A model generated the notes under the pieces. The model searched no databases. It had not been told where the DNA came from and was given only the letters and a program-made list of their open reading frames with translations. DNA of 64,000 nucleotides from JAJEFO01 sp022819605 (GTDB taxonomy: Bacteria; Pseudomonadota; Alphaproteobacteria; Rhodobacterales; Rhodobacteraceae). The translations under genes were made by a program, and so were the position numbers. Positions within the stretch are counted from its first letter, which is position 1. Each line of letters begins with the position of its first letter. Of the stretch, positions 53,741 through 62,898 are shown in pieces. The stretch lies in assembly GCA_965221545.1 (NCBI GenBank), contig OZ244901.1, positions 2,914,001 through 2,978,000 of the forward strand, given 5' to 3'.

Positions 53741-54061
53741 TCAAACAGCAGCGTGCTCAAGGAACTCCACTTCAATGAACACAATCTCGTACTCGCTGGC
53801 GCTCGCGACGTCATGATGTACGCCCTTCTTTCGGAAATACGGGGCCTCGCAGCACAATTCGACTACCCGAGTCGCGCCTTCAGGCTCATGCAGCATAAGG
53901 TGGCCGTCCGACAACGGAACGACCAGGTAGTCATGCTCATGTACATGCCAGCCTGTATTGTCGCCCTTGGCGGGAAAGCGCCATTCGGTCACGCGGACCC
54001 GGTCGTTCTCAATGAGAACCGTGCCGTTGGCAGTTCCTTTGCTGGTATCAGGGCAACTCAA
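53741..54061 (-). CDS. Small cupin-fold protein
   Basis: About 106 aa. The cupin metal-binding core is visible: GDNTGWHVHEHDYLVVPLSDG has the His-x-His pair, and GVHHDVAS further on supplies another His. Small stand-alone cupins often act as isomerases, dioxygenases or metal-binding accessory proteins. Start uncertain: a TTG at 54061, 11 bases after the bioY stop, fits operon spacing; an in-frame alternative at 54139 overlaps bioY. It is the last gene of the long minus-strand operon, so it may act on the same pathway. Confidence 0.7.
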   Translation of the reverse strand: MSCPDTSKGTANGTVLIENDRVRVTEWRFPAKGDNTGWHVHEHDYLVVPLSDGHLMLHEPEGATRVVELCCEAPYFRKKGVHHDVASASEYEIVFIEVEFLEHAAV

Positions 54062-54071
54062 CGGGTCTCTT

Positions 54072-54662
54072 TCAGCGGTGGCGGGAAAAACGCCAGATTG
54101 ACGGGAGCAAAAGTGCGGCCAACGCGACCTTGAGAGCATCTCCAGGCAGAAACGGCCAAAGGCCCAACTCGAGCACAGGCTTGTCCCATCCTATTACCAC
54201 GCCCAGCCAGACCAGGCCAGGAAGATAGATGATCGCCGTGCCTAACACCATAGCTGCTACGGTCGTGCCGATGTGCCGGTCCCAGCCCCTTTGTCCCAAC
54301 CAACCAACCACGGCCGCAGCGAACAGGAAGCCCAGCAGGTAGCCGCCGGTTGGCCCCACCATGTAGGCCAAGCCAATCCCGCGCTCAGGCGTTCCTGCAA
54401 AGACTGGCAGGCCCAACGATCCTTCGGCAAGGTAGAGCAGAACCGTCGCCGCCCCCAAACGCCAGCCGAAGGCCATGCCTGCCACGAGCACCACAAAGGT
54501 CTGCATTGTGATCGGTACAGGGTAGAAGGGGACTTGGATCTTGGCCGACAACCAAAGCGCAAGGCTGCCCAAAATCGCGAGAAGGAGAAATTTCAGCCGC
54601 GCATCCCCGCCCTGCCACAGGCTTTGCGCCAGTGTCGGACTGTTACCTGCAATGTTGCTCAT
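54072..54662 (-). CDS. bioY: Biotin transporter, substrate-binding membrane subunit
   Basis: 196-aa S-component of an energy-coupling-factor transporter, about six helices. Typical motifs: AKIQVPFYPVPITMQTFVVL at the first conserved helix pair and YLAEGSLGLPVFAG. Start: ATG at 54662, with GGGAGACAACG upstream; the frame is open further to 54803 but over the upstream gene. BioY can work alone or with BioMN; no bioM or bioN is nearby. Its place directly after a biotin-dependent carboxylase gene set is functionally sensible. Confidence 0.93.
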   Translation of the reverse strand: MSNIAGNSPTLAQSLWQGGDARLKFLLLAILGSLALWLSAKIQVPFYPVPITMQTFVVLVAGMAFGWRLGAATVLLYLAEGSLGLPVFAGTPERGIGLAYMVGPTGGYLLGFLFAAAVVGWLGQRGWDRHIGTTVAAMVLGTAIIYLPGLVWLGVVIGWDKPVLELGLWPFLPGDALKVALAALLLPSIWRFSRHR

Positions 54663-54684
54663 CGTTGTCTCCCTATCCATGCCG

Positions 54685-55659
54685 TCAGGCTGTTGCTTCG
54701 CGGATTCTGTCAAGCATGCTGGCCCGGTTCTTTCGTGCGGCAAGTGCCGCATCCATCTCCACTTTGACAAATCTTGTCGGCGTGTTGGGCTGAAGCTGGC
54801 CAATGAGATCCATGTCTGCCGAAACTACCGTGCCAAGCATGAAGTAGCCTCCGCCAGAGACCGCATCGCGGTGCAGCACAATGGGTTCGGCCCCGTTGGG
54901 CACCTGTATTGATCCGTACGGGTAGCACGCGTCAGTAATGTTCGAAGGGTTGGATCCCGCGCTATAAGGTTGTTCACGCGGTACAAATTCCAGCTGCCGC
55001 CCGCCCTTGAAGCGGTAGCCCATCCGGTCGGCCTCGTTGGCGACCATCCAGGTATCGTCGAAGAACCCCTGCTGTGCCCCTTCGGTGATCCGGTGCCAAT
55101 AGAGACCTGGCAGCACCCGCAGTTCGGCCGAGGAGCCCGGCAGCCGCCTGAGTTCACCAGGAATTGACGTGCCCGGCTTTGCAGTGCCGCCTGCCTGACC
55201 AAGCGGCAGGGAGTCCCCCGGCTGAACCGTTCGCCCGTCGACGCCACCCAGTGAGCCGATCGGATAGGTTGACCTGCTGCCCAGCGCGGGCGGCGTGTCA
55301 ATCCCGCCCGAAACGGCAATGTATGCTCTTGCCCCCGACCTGAGAAAGTCAAACGACAAGACCTGTCCTTTCCCAACGCCCAACGCAGTCCATGTGGACT
55401 GTTGCTCACCGTCGATCTTCGGCGGAAGTTCGGCCCCGCAGACCGCGATGATCGCATCATCGGTGAACTCCAGTTCCGGCCCGAGGAATGCGGCTTCCAG
55501 ACCTGCCGCGCCTTCGTCGTTGCCGACCAATAGGTTCGCCGCGCGCAGCGCGAACCTGTCCATCGCACCGCCCATCGGGATGCCAAGATGGTAGTAGCCA
55601 GGCCTGCCGAGATCCTGGATCGTGGTCATGATTCCGGCAGAGATTACTTCAATCGGCAT
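54685..55659 (-). CDS. pxpC: 5-oxoprolinase subunit C / biotin-dependent carboxyltransferase (KipA type)
   Basis: 324 aa. The CT_A_B carboxyltransferase domain is recognised from GIMTTIQDLGRPGYYHLGIP at the start, MDRFALRAANLLVGN, and EPIVLHRDAVSGGGY near the end. With PxpB it forms a two-chain version of the carboxyltransferase domain of urea carboxylase. PxpABC proteins hydrolyse 5-oxoproline in E. coli, without biotin. Here biotin carboxylase and carrier genes are interleaved, so a true biotin-dependent reaction is likely. Overlaps pxpB by 11 bases. Confidence 0.9.
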   Translation of the reverse strand: MPIEVISAGIMTTIQDLGRPGYYHLGIPMGGAMDRFALRAANLLVGNDEGAAGLEAAFLGPELEFTDDAIIAVCGAELPPKIDGEQQSTWTALGVGKGQVLSFDFLRSGARAYIAVSGGIDTPPALGSRSTYPIGSLGGVDGRTVQPGDSLPLGQAGGTAKPGTSIPGELRRLPGSSAELRVLPGLYWHRITEGAQQGFFDDTWMVANEADRMGYRFKGGRQLEFVPREQPYSAGSNPSNITDACYPYGSIQVPNGAEPIVLHRDAVSGGGYFMLGTVVSADMDLIGQLQPNTPTRFVKVEMDAALAARKNRASMLDRIREATA

Positions 55660-56521
55660 AGAGTGCCTCCATCAGCCTGGCGTTCGTGCCATCCAGGTCC
55701 GCGTTGAAGTCGTCGAGCGAAAAGACAACATTTCGCATTCGAGGTTCGAACCGCCCGACCTGCATGTCATCGATGATCTGGTCATATTCCGCGCGCTCGA
55801 TGGAACGCCACTTGACGATGTCACCGGGGCGGAAAAACACCATGAAGTCCTTCAAATACGGAACTTCCTGCCTTGGGTCGTAAATTGTCATTGGCGTGAT
55901 GCCGAACATCTGGTAGCCGCCCGCACCGCGCACCGAATAGATGCAGGAGAAGGAGCCGCCGTAGCCTACGGTCTGCTTTGGCGTGTCTGTACGAGGTCGC
56001 AGGTACTTCGGCACCTGAATCTGCCGGGAGCGGTCGACCATCTGATAGAGGAAGGGCAGGCCCGATACGAAGCCAACCATCGAGACAAACCATGGCGCGC
56101 CGGAATGCGCATCGATGAACGCCTCGACCGTTTGGTACCCATTGATCCGTGCTGCATATTCGAGGTCGGTTCCATCCGGGTCTTGGTGCCGTTCACGGAA
56201 CCGCATCAGGGTCTCATGAGTCCAAGGATCCTGATATAGGACCGGCACCTCGATGATTCGCGTATCCAGCTTGGCTTCGGACTTCTCGGCATCTTCCTCC
56301 AGCAACTTGAGACGATCCATCAACGCAAGGGGATGGATCTTGTCAGGATCGAACTTGATCTGGAACGAGGCGTTGGCGGGGCAGATTTCCGTGACCCCGT
56401 CGATGCCGGCGGCACGCACTGCGTTCGTCATCGAAAGGGACGTGAAGAACGCTTCCAGCGACATCGCTTCGTCGACCTCTACAAAGATGTGCTCATCGCC
56501 TCCGAATGTGAATCGACTCAT
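55649..56521 (-). CDS. pxpB: 5-oxoprolinase subunit B / carboxyltransferase (KipI type)
   Basis: 290 aa, CT_C_D carboxyltransferase domain (cyclophilin-like). Motifs include FVSGLPFLYQMVDR and the GGYQMFGITPMTIYDP block in the second half, close to KipI/PxpB. It is longer than Bacillus KipI by about 50 residues at the N-terminus, like the matching region of urea carboxylase. Start at 56521 overlaps the biotin carboxylase stop (ATGA). Partner of PxpC. Confidence 0.9.
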   Translation of the reverse strand: MSRFTFGGDEHIFVEVDEAMSLEAFFTSLSMTNAVRAAGIDGVTEICPANASFQIKFDPDKIHPLALMDRLKLLEEDAEKSEAKLDTRIIEVPVLYQDPWTHETLMRFRERHQDPDGTDLEYAARINGYQTVEAFIDAHSGAPWFVSMVGFVSGLPFLYQMVDRSRQIQVPKYLRPRTDTPKQTVGYGGSFSCIYSVRGAGGYQMFGITPMTIYDPRQEVPYLKDFMVFFRPGDIVKWRSIERAEYDQIIDDMQVGRFEPRMRNVVFSLDDFNADLDGTNARLMEALYAD

Positions 56522-57915
56522 GCAGCAGCCTCCCCCTGTTTTGTGAGCATGTCGGAATTCCGTTCAAGCCATGTCTCCATCCAGGCAGTATGGACCGCGT
56601 TGGCCTGCACCTCGGCATTGCCAGCCAGTGCTGAAAAAAGCGGGGCAGTGGTAGGCAGTCCGTCAATGGCCAGCCCATCGAGCGCGGATGTCAGTCGCGT
56701 GATTGCCTGCGCACGGTCCGGCGCCCACACGATCAGCTTGCCCAACAGCGAATCGTAGAACGGCGGAATCTCATATCCGTCGTAGAGCATGTGGTCGAAC
56801 CGGATGCCATCACCCTTGGGGACGCGCAGCCCGGTCACGATGCCTGGGAAGGGCATGAAATTGTTGGCCGGGTCCTCCGCGTTGAGACGCACCTCAATTG
56901 CATGGCCTGTGCGAGCAATCTCGTCCTGCGTCAGTGCCAGCTTTTGGCCTGCACATACCCGGATCATGCCGATCACCAGATCTGTTCCGCATATCATTTC
57001 AGTTACAGGATGTTCGACCTGAATGCGGGTGTTCATCTCGATGAAGTAGAACTCTCCGGTCGCCTCATCGTAGAGAAACTCGACCGTTCCGGCCCCGCGA
57101 TAATTTACGGATTTTGCCAGATCAACCGCCGATGCACAGAGGCGCGCACGCACCGCGTCGCTGACCGCCGCCGAGGGCGCCTCTTCCCAGACCTTCTGAC
57201 GTCGCCGTTGCAGCGAGCATTCGCGGTCAAAAAAGTGCACCACGTCAAAGCCATCTCCCAGCACCTGCACCTCGATGTGCCGGGCCGATTCGATGAGCTT
57301 CTCGATATAGATGCCGTTGTCTCCGAAGGCTGCTTCCGCCTCGGAGGAGGCTTGTGGCGCCAGTCTGCGGACCTCCTCTGAACTTTCAGCCACTCGGATG
57401 CCGCGCCCGCCGCCGCCGGCGCTGGCCTTGATCATCACCGGAAAGCCGATTGCCTCGGCCAAAGTCAGGGCCTCGTCCACATCGTTGATCACGCCGTCGC
57501 TGCCCGGCACGATCGGAACGCCCGCATCTCTTGCCTGCGCGCGCGCTGTGGCCTTGTCACCCATCAGACGGATTGTATCGGCAAGCGGTCCGATGAACGT
57601 CCGTCCAGCACTTTCCACTGCATCGGCAAACCTGGCGTTTTCCGAGAGAAACCCGTAACCCGGGTGGATCGCGTCAGCATCGCATTCACTTGCGGCTGAT
57701 AGAATGGCACCGGCATCGAGGTAGGATTTCGCAGGGTGAGGTGGCCCGATCACTTTCACTTCGTCGGCCAGCCGGGCGGCCAGGCTATCGGTGTCGGCTT
57801 CGCTAACCACCTGAACCGTTTCCAGGCCAAGCTCCTTCGCTGCCCGGATCACACGACAGGCAATTTCACCGCGATTGGCGATGAGCAGCTTTCTGATCGA
57901 CAGACCATGTTTCAC
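56518..57915 (-). CDS. accC: Biotin carboxylase subunit (AccC type)
   Basis: 465 aa. It carboxylates carrier-bound biotin with ATP and bicarbonate. KLLIANRGEIACRVIRAAKE at the N-terminus, ATP-grasp loop KASAGGGGRGIRV, and active-site EFLYDEATGEFYFIEMNTR (Glu and Asn in the metal/biotin site) followed by VEHPVTEMI are all present. Directly follows the carrier gene and precedes PxpB, so it is probably dedicated to this pathway rather than to fatty-acid synthesis. Confidence 0.93.
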   Translation of the reverse strand: MKHGLSIRKLLIANRGEIACRVIRAAKELGLETVQVVSEADTDSLAARLADEVKVIGPPHPAKSYLDAGAILSAASECDADAIHPGYGFLSENARFADAVESAGRTFIGPLADTIRLMGDKATARAQARDAGVPIVPGSDGVINDVDEALTLAEAIGFPVMIKASAGGGGRGIRVAESSEEVRRLAPQASSEAEAAFGDNGIYIEKLIESARHIEVQVLGDGFDVVHFFDRECSLQRRRQKVWEEAPSAAVSDAVRARLCASAVDLAKSVNYRGAGTVEFLYDEATGEFYFIEMNTRIQVEHPVTEMICGTDLVIGMIRVCAGQKLALTQDEIARTGHAIEVRLNAEDPANNFMPFPGIVTGLRVPKGDGIRFDHMLYDGYEIPPFYDSLLGKLIVWAPDRAQAITRLTSALDGLAIDGLPTTAPLFSALAGNAEVQANAVHTAWMETWLERNSDMLTKQGEAAA

Positions 57916-57917
57916 GG

Positions 57918-58157
57918 CTAGTTCAACTCAACGATGGTCATTCCGGCCGCTACGGGTTCACCATCTTCCAGCGCAAAGCCCGAGACGATGCCCTCGGCAT
58001 CCGCCTTGATCGGGTGAAAAGACTTCATCACTTCTACAAGCGCGACCACGTCACCCTCCGCCACGGCATCGCCGACTTCCACAAAAGGCGGCTCTTCGGG
58101 AGCGGGCTTGCGATAGAAGGTGCCCGGAATGGGGGACTTGATCTCGTGTCTGGCCAT
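57918..58157 (-). CDS. accB: Biotin carboxyl carrier protein (biotinyl domain only)
   Basis: 79-aa swinging-arm domain. The biotin attachment site is Lys45 in VEVMKSFHPI; the flanking beta strands (SPIPGTFYRKPAPEE and GEPVAAGMTIVEL) complete the lipoyl-like fold. It is shorter than AccB of acetyl-CoA carboxylase, having no N-terminal linker. ATG at 58157 (MARHEIKSP) is preferred over 58193. Stops two bases before the biotin carboxylase start. Confidence 0.93.
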   Translation of the reverse strand: MARHEIKSPIPGTFYRKPAPEEPPFVEVGDAVAEGDVVALVEVMKSFHPIKADAEGIVSGFALEDGEPVAAGMTIVELN

Positions 58158-58189
58158 GGAATTTTCTCCCGTTGGTCCCTTCGCAACGC

Positions 58190-58918
58190 TCACGAAGCGT
58201 CGAGATGGCTGAGTGCGGTGTTGACCGCCCGGCCGATACTGACCGCATTGGGCGTGTCAGAATGGATGCAGATCGTTTCGGCGCGCACCGGCAGCGTCTT
58301 GCCGCCAACGGTGGTCAGGGTGCCGTCGCGCACTGCAGCCACCGCGCGGCTAGCGGCAAGCTGCGGCGCTACGGCCTCATGCTTGCGCGTGATGATCAAA
58401 TGGCCTTCGTCATCATATTCCAGATCTGCGAAGAATTCCGGCAGGAAGCCCACGCCTCGTCGCGTATAGACCTCTTCGTGCAATGTTCCGGTTATGCCGG
58501 TCACTGGCACACCGAATACCGTCGCGGCGTCGGCGACGGCTTCAGCAATGTGTTCCTGCCGGGCAGCCATGCCATAAAGCGCGCCGTGCGGCTTGAGATG
58601 GCAAAGCGCCATACCCTCGATTTTCAGGAATGAAACGAGCGCGCCGATCTGATAGAGAATGATGTTGACCATCTCTTCGCGATCGATCTTCATCTCGCGC
58701 CGCCCGAACCCGGCCAGATCGGGCAGGGAAAAGTGTGCACCAACCTTGACCCCATGCCGCTTGGCCAGAGCGACCGTGTTGCGCATGTGGTTGGGGTCGG
58801 AACCGTGAAAGCCGCAGGCGACATTGGCTTGGGTGATATAGGGCATTATGCCGGCATCGTTACCGAGCCGATAGAGACCGAAGCTCTCGCCCATGTCACA
58901 ATTGATGTCCACCCGCAT
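58190..58918 (-). CDS. pxpA: 5-oxoprolinase subunit A (LamB/YcsF family)
   Basis: 242 aa. Recognised from DINCDMGESFGLY, then ITQANVACGFHGSDP with metal-type His, VGAHFSLPDLAGFGRREM, and KPHGALYGMAARQ. PxpA supplies the hydrolytic part of 5-oxoprolinase with PxpBC. Complete. It is upstream of the carrier and carboxylase genes and 12 bases downstream of the ABC permease gene, linking uptake to metabolism in one operon. Confidence 0.94.
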   Translation of the reverse strand: MRVDINCDMGESFGLYRLGNDAGIMPYITQANVACGFHGSDPNHMRNTVALAKRHGVKVGAHFSLPDLAGFGRREMKIDREEMVNIILYQIGALVSFLKIEGMALCHLKPHGALYGMAARQEHIAEAVADAATVFGVPVTGITGTLHEEVYTRRGVGFLPEFFADLEYDDEGHLIITRKHEAVAPQLAASRAVAAVRDGTLTTVGGKTLPVRAETICIHSDTPNAVSIGRAVNTALSHLDAS

Positions 58919-58930
58919 GGCGTATCCCCC

Positions 58931-59947
58931 CTAGGCCTTCAATGTCGCCACGTATTTCAGGCGGAGCTGGTCGGCGACTACGGCCAGTATCAGCAGTGCG
59001 CCCAGAACGACCGTCTGCAGGTAGCTTTCGATCCGGGCGAGGTTCATCCCGTTCTGGACCAGACCAATGAAGAGTGCGCCAAGCACCACATTCTCGAGCC
59101 GCCCTACTCCTCCGCGCAAGCTGACCCCTGCAATGACGCAGGCAGCAATAGATTCCAGAGGCATCGACGCACCGATATTGGCTTCACCCGTGTCTAGGCG
59201 CGCGGTCAGCAGCATTCCGGCCACGGCGGCGAAGAATGCGCAGAGAACGTAGGTAAGGAAGAGTGTGCCGCGCGTGTTGATCCCCGAGAGCGACGCCGCC
59301 TTGCGATTGCCGCCCACTGCGTAGAAGTGACGTCCATAAGGAGTGCGGTACAGGAAAACGTAGAGAGCCAGCACCAGGATTGCGGCCACCAGAACCGGCG
59401 TGGGAATTCCAAGGAGGCGTCCAAAGCCAAACGTGTCGCCAAACTGGATGGGCATTCCGTAGACCGGCACGCCACCTGTCAGATAGAGCGCGATGCCAAA
59501 CCCCACCGAAGCCATGCCCAGAGACATCATGAACGGCGAGACGTTGAAGAACGCCACCCCCACGCCATTCATTACACCGATCATCGTGCCCGCTGCGATC
59601 CCAGCGAGGCATCCGACGGTGATGGCAAGCCAGATGGCCTCCGGCATCGCGCCGTGGACAGCAGCCATGGCCATGGCACCGGCCACCGACGCTAGGGCAA
59701 GGATCGTGCCAACGGACAGGTCGAACCCGCCGGTCAGCAGCGCCAGCATCTGCCCGATGGAGACGATTGTCAGATAGACCGACTGCCGGAGCACATTTGT
59801 CAGATTGCGCGACGTCAGGAAATTTTCGGACATCAGCGTGAAGATCACCAAAGCGGCAAACAGCAGGAAGGGCAGAATGCCGAGCCGGACGAACGCCCGC
59901 TTGAGAACGAGAGTCATCGCACTCTCGGCTGCCCCTCTCGCAGCCAT
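58931..59947 (-). CDS. Ribose-type ABC transporter permease (RbsC family)
   Basis: 338-aa inner-membrane permease with about eight to ten helices. The family motif RNLTNVLRQSVYLTIVSIGQM is followed by GGFDLSVGTILALASV; the late motif is SLRGGVGRLENVVLGALF. ATG shares bases with the ATPase stop at 59947-59949 (TGATG). Carries the substrate delivered by the TorT-like binding protein. Confidence 0.93.
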   Translation of the reverse strand: MAARGAAESAMTLVLKRAFVRLGILPFLLFAALVIFTLMSENFLTSRNLTNVLRQSVYLTIVSIGQMLALLTGGFDLSVGTILALASVAGAMAMAAVHGAMPEAIWLAITVGCLAGIAAGTMIGVMNGVGVAFFNVSPFMMSLGMASVGFGIALYLTGGVPVYGMPIQFGDTFGFGRLLGIPTPVLVAAILVLALYVFLYRTPYGRHFYAVGGNRKAASLSGINTRGTLFLTYVLCAFFAAVAGMLLTARLDTGEANIGASMPLESIAACVIAGVSLRGGVGRLENVVLGALFIGLVQNGMNLARIESYLQTVVLGALLILAVVADQLRLKYVATLKA

Positions 59948-61443
59948 CAGGCTCCCTCTCTTTCAAAGAGGTTCGCCAGAATTGCCTCTTCGCTGAGAGC
60001 TGAACCAAGAAGTTCCGCCTGCACCTTTCCTCGGTAGAACACATAGGCCCTGTTTGAGAGATTGAGTATTTCCGGGAGGTCGGATGAAATGAGGACTATC
60101 GCCGCGCCATGCCGGACAAGTTCCACGATGAACTCGTAGATCGCTGCCCGGGTGCCCACATCTACTCCGACGGTCGGCTCGTCAAAGGCGATCAACCGGA
60201 AATCCCGCGTGAGGCTGCGGGCCAGCATTACCTTTTGCTGATTGCCGCCAGAGAACTGGTCTGCCGTCCGCTCGATCTGCCTCGGCTGCAGGTTGACTTG
60301 GTCCGCCAGATCTCTCACCGCTCGCCGTTCGCCACCAAGGGTTAGAATCGGGCCGCTCGAAAACGGCTCTACGTCCAGCGCAGCCAATGCAACGTTTTCG
60401 CGCGCCGAGCGCATCATCATCAGCCCCTCGGTGCGACGATCCGCAGGCAGGTAGAGAAACCCATCTTGAATGTTGCGCTTAGGCCCTTGGCCGGTGGACT
60501 CCCGACCGAAAAGATGGACCTGCCCCCCGACTATCGCCTTGGCCCCGAAAGCGGCCTGCATGAGGTCGGACTTGCCCGAGCCGACCAAGCCCGCGAGCCC
60601 CACGATTTCGCCCGCCCGCATTTCCGCCGAAACGCCCTTGACGGATCCGTCGCGCGTTGTCAGATCCTCGATTCTCAGCGCCGTGTCTCCCTCGGTCTGA
60701 GGGGTCCACGCGGGGAAAATCTCGCCCACTTCACGACCAGTCATAAGTTGAACGAGATCATCCTCTGACGCGGTCTGAGCATTCACCGTGTCGACATAGC
60801 GCCCGTCTCGCAGCACAGTGATGCGGCTGCCGATCTGCTGAATCTCCGACATCCGGTGAGTGATGTACACTATGCCGATGCCGCGCGCCGTTAATTCACC
60901 AATCAAATTAAACAGTTGATCTGTCTCATGGTTGGTCAGCGATGCCGTCGGCTCATCCAGGATCAGCACCGACAAGTCAGATCGAAATGCCTTGGCGATC
61001 TCCACCATCTGCTGCTCCGCCCGCGTCAGCTGATCAACGCGTGCTGCCGGGTCGATGCGGAATCCAAGCTCACCCAGAATCTCGCGCGCGTGCTCGCGAC
61101 TTCGCAGCCGGTCCAGGAACGCGCCCCGCCTTGGTTCCTCGCCAAGAAAGAGGTTCTCCTCTACCGTCATCTGAGCGACCAGAGAGAAATCCTGAAAAAC
61201 CGCCGATATCCCAAGTTCGCGTGCATCGTGCACCGAATGGAGCGAAACCTGTCGCCCCCGGAACCAGAGCGTGCCCGATGTGGGCTTCGCGGCGCCGGCA
61301 AGGATCGAGATCAGGGTCGACTTGCCGGCACCGTTTTCTCCAAAAAGCAAGTGGACTTCACCCGCCCGGAGATCGAAGTCCACCGCATCGAGTGCCCGCA
61401 CCCCCGGATATTCCTTGGTGATGGAGCACGCAGAGATCAGCAC
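59947..61443 (-). CDS. Ribose-type ABC transporter ATPase (RbsA family, two ATPase domains)
   Basis: 498 aa with tandem nucleotide-binding domains. N-terminal: Walker A GENGAGKSTLI, signature region LTRAEQQMVEIAKAF (divergent from LSGGQ), Walker B LILDEPTASL. C-terminal: GSGKSDLMQAAFG, FSGGNQQKVMLARSL and FDEPTVGVDVG. The degenerate first signature is common in this family. Lies between the binding-protein and permease genes. Confidence 0.93.
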   Translation of the reverse strand: MLISACSITKEYPGVRALDAVDFDLRAGEVHLLFGENGAGKSTLISILAGAAKPTSGTLWFRGRQVSLHSVHDARELGISAVFQDFSLVAQMTVEENLFLGEEPRRGAFLDRLRSREHAREILGELGFRIDPAARVDQLTRAEQQMVEIAKAFRSDLSVLILDEPTASLTNHETDQLFNLIGELTARGIGIVYITHRMSEIQQIGSRITVLRDGRYVDTVNAQTASEDDLVQLMTGREVGEIFPAWTPQTEGDTALRIEDLTTRDGSVKGVSAEMRAGEIVGLAGLVGSGKSDLMQAAFGAKAIVGGQVHLFGRESTGQGPKRNIQDGFLYLPADRRTEGLMMMRSARENVALAALDVEPFSSGPILTLGGERRAVRDLADQVNLQPRQIERTADQFSGGNQQKVMLARSLTRDFRLIAFDEPTVGVDVGTRAAIYEFIVELVRHGAAIVLISSDLPEILNLSNRAYVFYRGKVQAELLGSALSEEAILANLFEREGA

Positions 61444-61514
61444 CTCGCCCGAATCGGACGAGGTGCCATCCTTTGCGAATGCTTGAGCATGAGAGGAAAT
61501 GGCCAGCCCCTGCC

Positions 61515-62594
61515 CTATTCAACGGTGAAGACCGGACGAAACCCATCAGGGGCGAGGGTTGACGACGGGTCGAACTCGCCATGGTTGTCCTGTGTCACCA
61601 CGTATAGCGCGGGCCCCGCGTGCTTGACGTACTCCTCACCTTCGAGAATGCGTACTGCCTGATCGACTGCAATTCTGCCCTGAATCACCGGCGAGTCGGT
61701 TGGTGCAGCAAGAATTTGGCCGCGCGCGATGCCCCGGTCCACGCCGGGCGTATAATAGTAAGAGATCACCTTGACCTGATCGGTCAGCCCGCGCGCGCGC
61801 AGAATCGGCACCGCGGCCTCGGCTGTCACTGCCGTGCCAACAACGTAGCCTAGATCGGGATGTGCCTCGAGCGTGTCCTCGACCAGCTTTGCCTGCACTT
61901 CCTTGCCAGTGTCTCCGTACTTGGTGTCGACCAGATCGACAGCGCTGCCTTCGATTGCGCCTGCAAAGCCAGCGTTGCCCGCCTCGACCCAGCCAGCCCC
62001 TGCAGGTCCGGGGAACCATGCGGCCTTGACCATGTCGCTGCCGGCTGGGTGCAGTTTGGCCAGATACTCGCCCGCCTTTGCGCCCATCTCGCCGAAGGAG
62101 ACCAGCGACTTGGCTGATAGCTGATCCGATGACATGCCATTGATCACGTCGATCACAGGGATTCCTCTTTCCCGAATCCCGCCGACAAGATTGTTCAGAC
62201 CGTCAAAGGAAATCGCACCGATAATCACCGCATCGGCTCCAGCCGATACGCAATCCTCGATTTGGGAAATCTGGGTGTTGAGCTCGGTATACCCGCCAGC
62301 CTCGACTACGGTGGCCGATACGCCCAGACGTCGCGCCTCATCGACCACGCCAAAATCGACGCCCAGCCAGTAGGCATCCTTCATGTGCGGGAAGGAAATG
62401 CAGAGGTCCCATTTCTGACTGACTGCTTCCAGCGGCACGTAATCCAGACTGGTGCGCGGGCTCGACATGTCGAACGGCGGGTCCCAGACCTCGACCGAAT
62501 AGGGATACCAGGTTTCGGCCTGGGCCGTGGTGCCGATCACCAACGCCAATGCCAACGCGGACGATCCTGACAATAGTGCACTTGACGTTCTCAT
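61515..62594 (-). CDS. TorT-like periplasmic substrate-binding protein
   Basis: 359 aa with a Sec signal peptide (about residues 1-26, ending TTAQAE). The mature protein begins WYPYSVEVWDPPFDM and continues WDLCISFPHMKDAYWLGVD and EAGGYTELNTQISQIEDC, all close to TorT, the periplasmic partner of the TMAO sensor TorS. Here it precedes an RbsAC-type transporter and takes the place of RbsB, so it most likely delivers the imported compound. Two cysteines in the mature part. 71 bases separate it from the ATPase gene. Confidence 0.88.
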   Translation of the reverse strand: MRTSSALLSGSSALALALVIGTTAQAETWYPYSVEVWDPPFDMSSPRTSLDYVPLEAVSQKWDLCISFPHMKDAYWLGVDFGVVDEARRLGVSATVVEAGGYTELNTQISQIEDCVSAGADAVIIGAISFDGLNNLVGGIRERGIPVIDVINGMSSDQLSAKSLVSFGEMGAKAGEYLAKLHPAGSDMVKAAWFPGPAGAGWVEAGNAGFAGAIEGSAVDLVDTKYGDTGKEVQAKLVEDTLEAHPDLGYVVGTAVTAEAAVPILRARGLTDQVKVISYYYTPGVDRGIARGQILAAPTDSPVIQGRIAVDQAVRILEGEEYVKHAGPALYVVTQDNHGEFDPSSTLAPDGFRPVFTVE

Positions 62595-62657
62595 TTCTTC
62601 CTCCCAGGGACAGATTTCAGACTTGAACCGCCACGAGAGCGGCCTGTCAGCAGTGTA

Positions 62658-62689
62658 AATTCGCTCTATATCATTGTAAAATACGAATT
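62658..62689. promoter_or_regulatory. Candidate LysR operator, AATTCG-N20-CGAATT
   Basis: A perfect 6-bp inverted repeat with a 20-base spacer in the AT-rich region between the TorT-like gene and the divergent LysR gene. Position about 64 bases upstream of the binding-protein start is typical for a LysR-controlled promoter. The wide spacer is atypical for a single LysR site, so two half-sites of a tetramer are possible. Confidence 0.35.
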
Positions 62690-62898
62690 ATATGTTATAA
62701 TATTCAATTTAATTTATATTATGGTGTCAGGCAGTGACGGCTGGAATTTGACCGCAACAGTTTGCAGAAATTGATCTATCATTCTGTTATTATGTAAATT
62801 TCTGGATGACTGCCGAAGTCATGCGGCTTGCAATCGACGAAGACCGAACCTATGCTTCATTGCAGAAAATAGAAATTTCAGATCTAAGGTATCAAATT

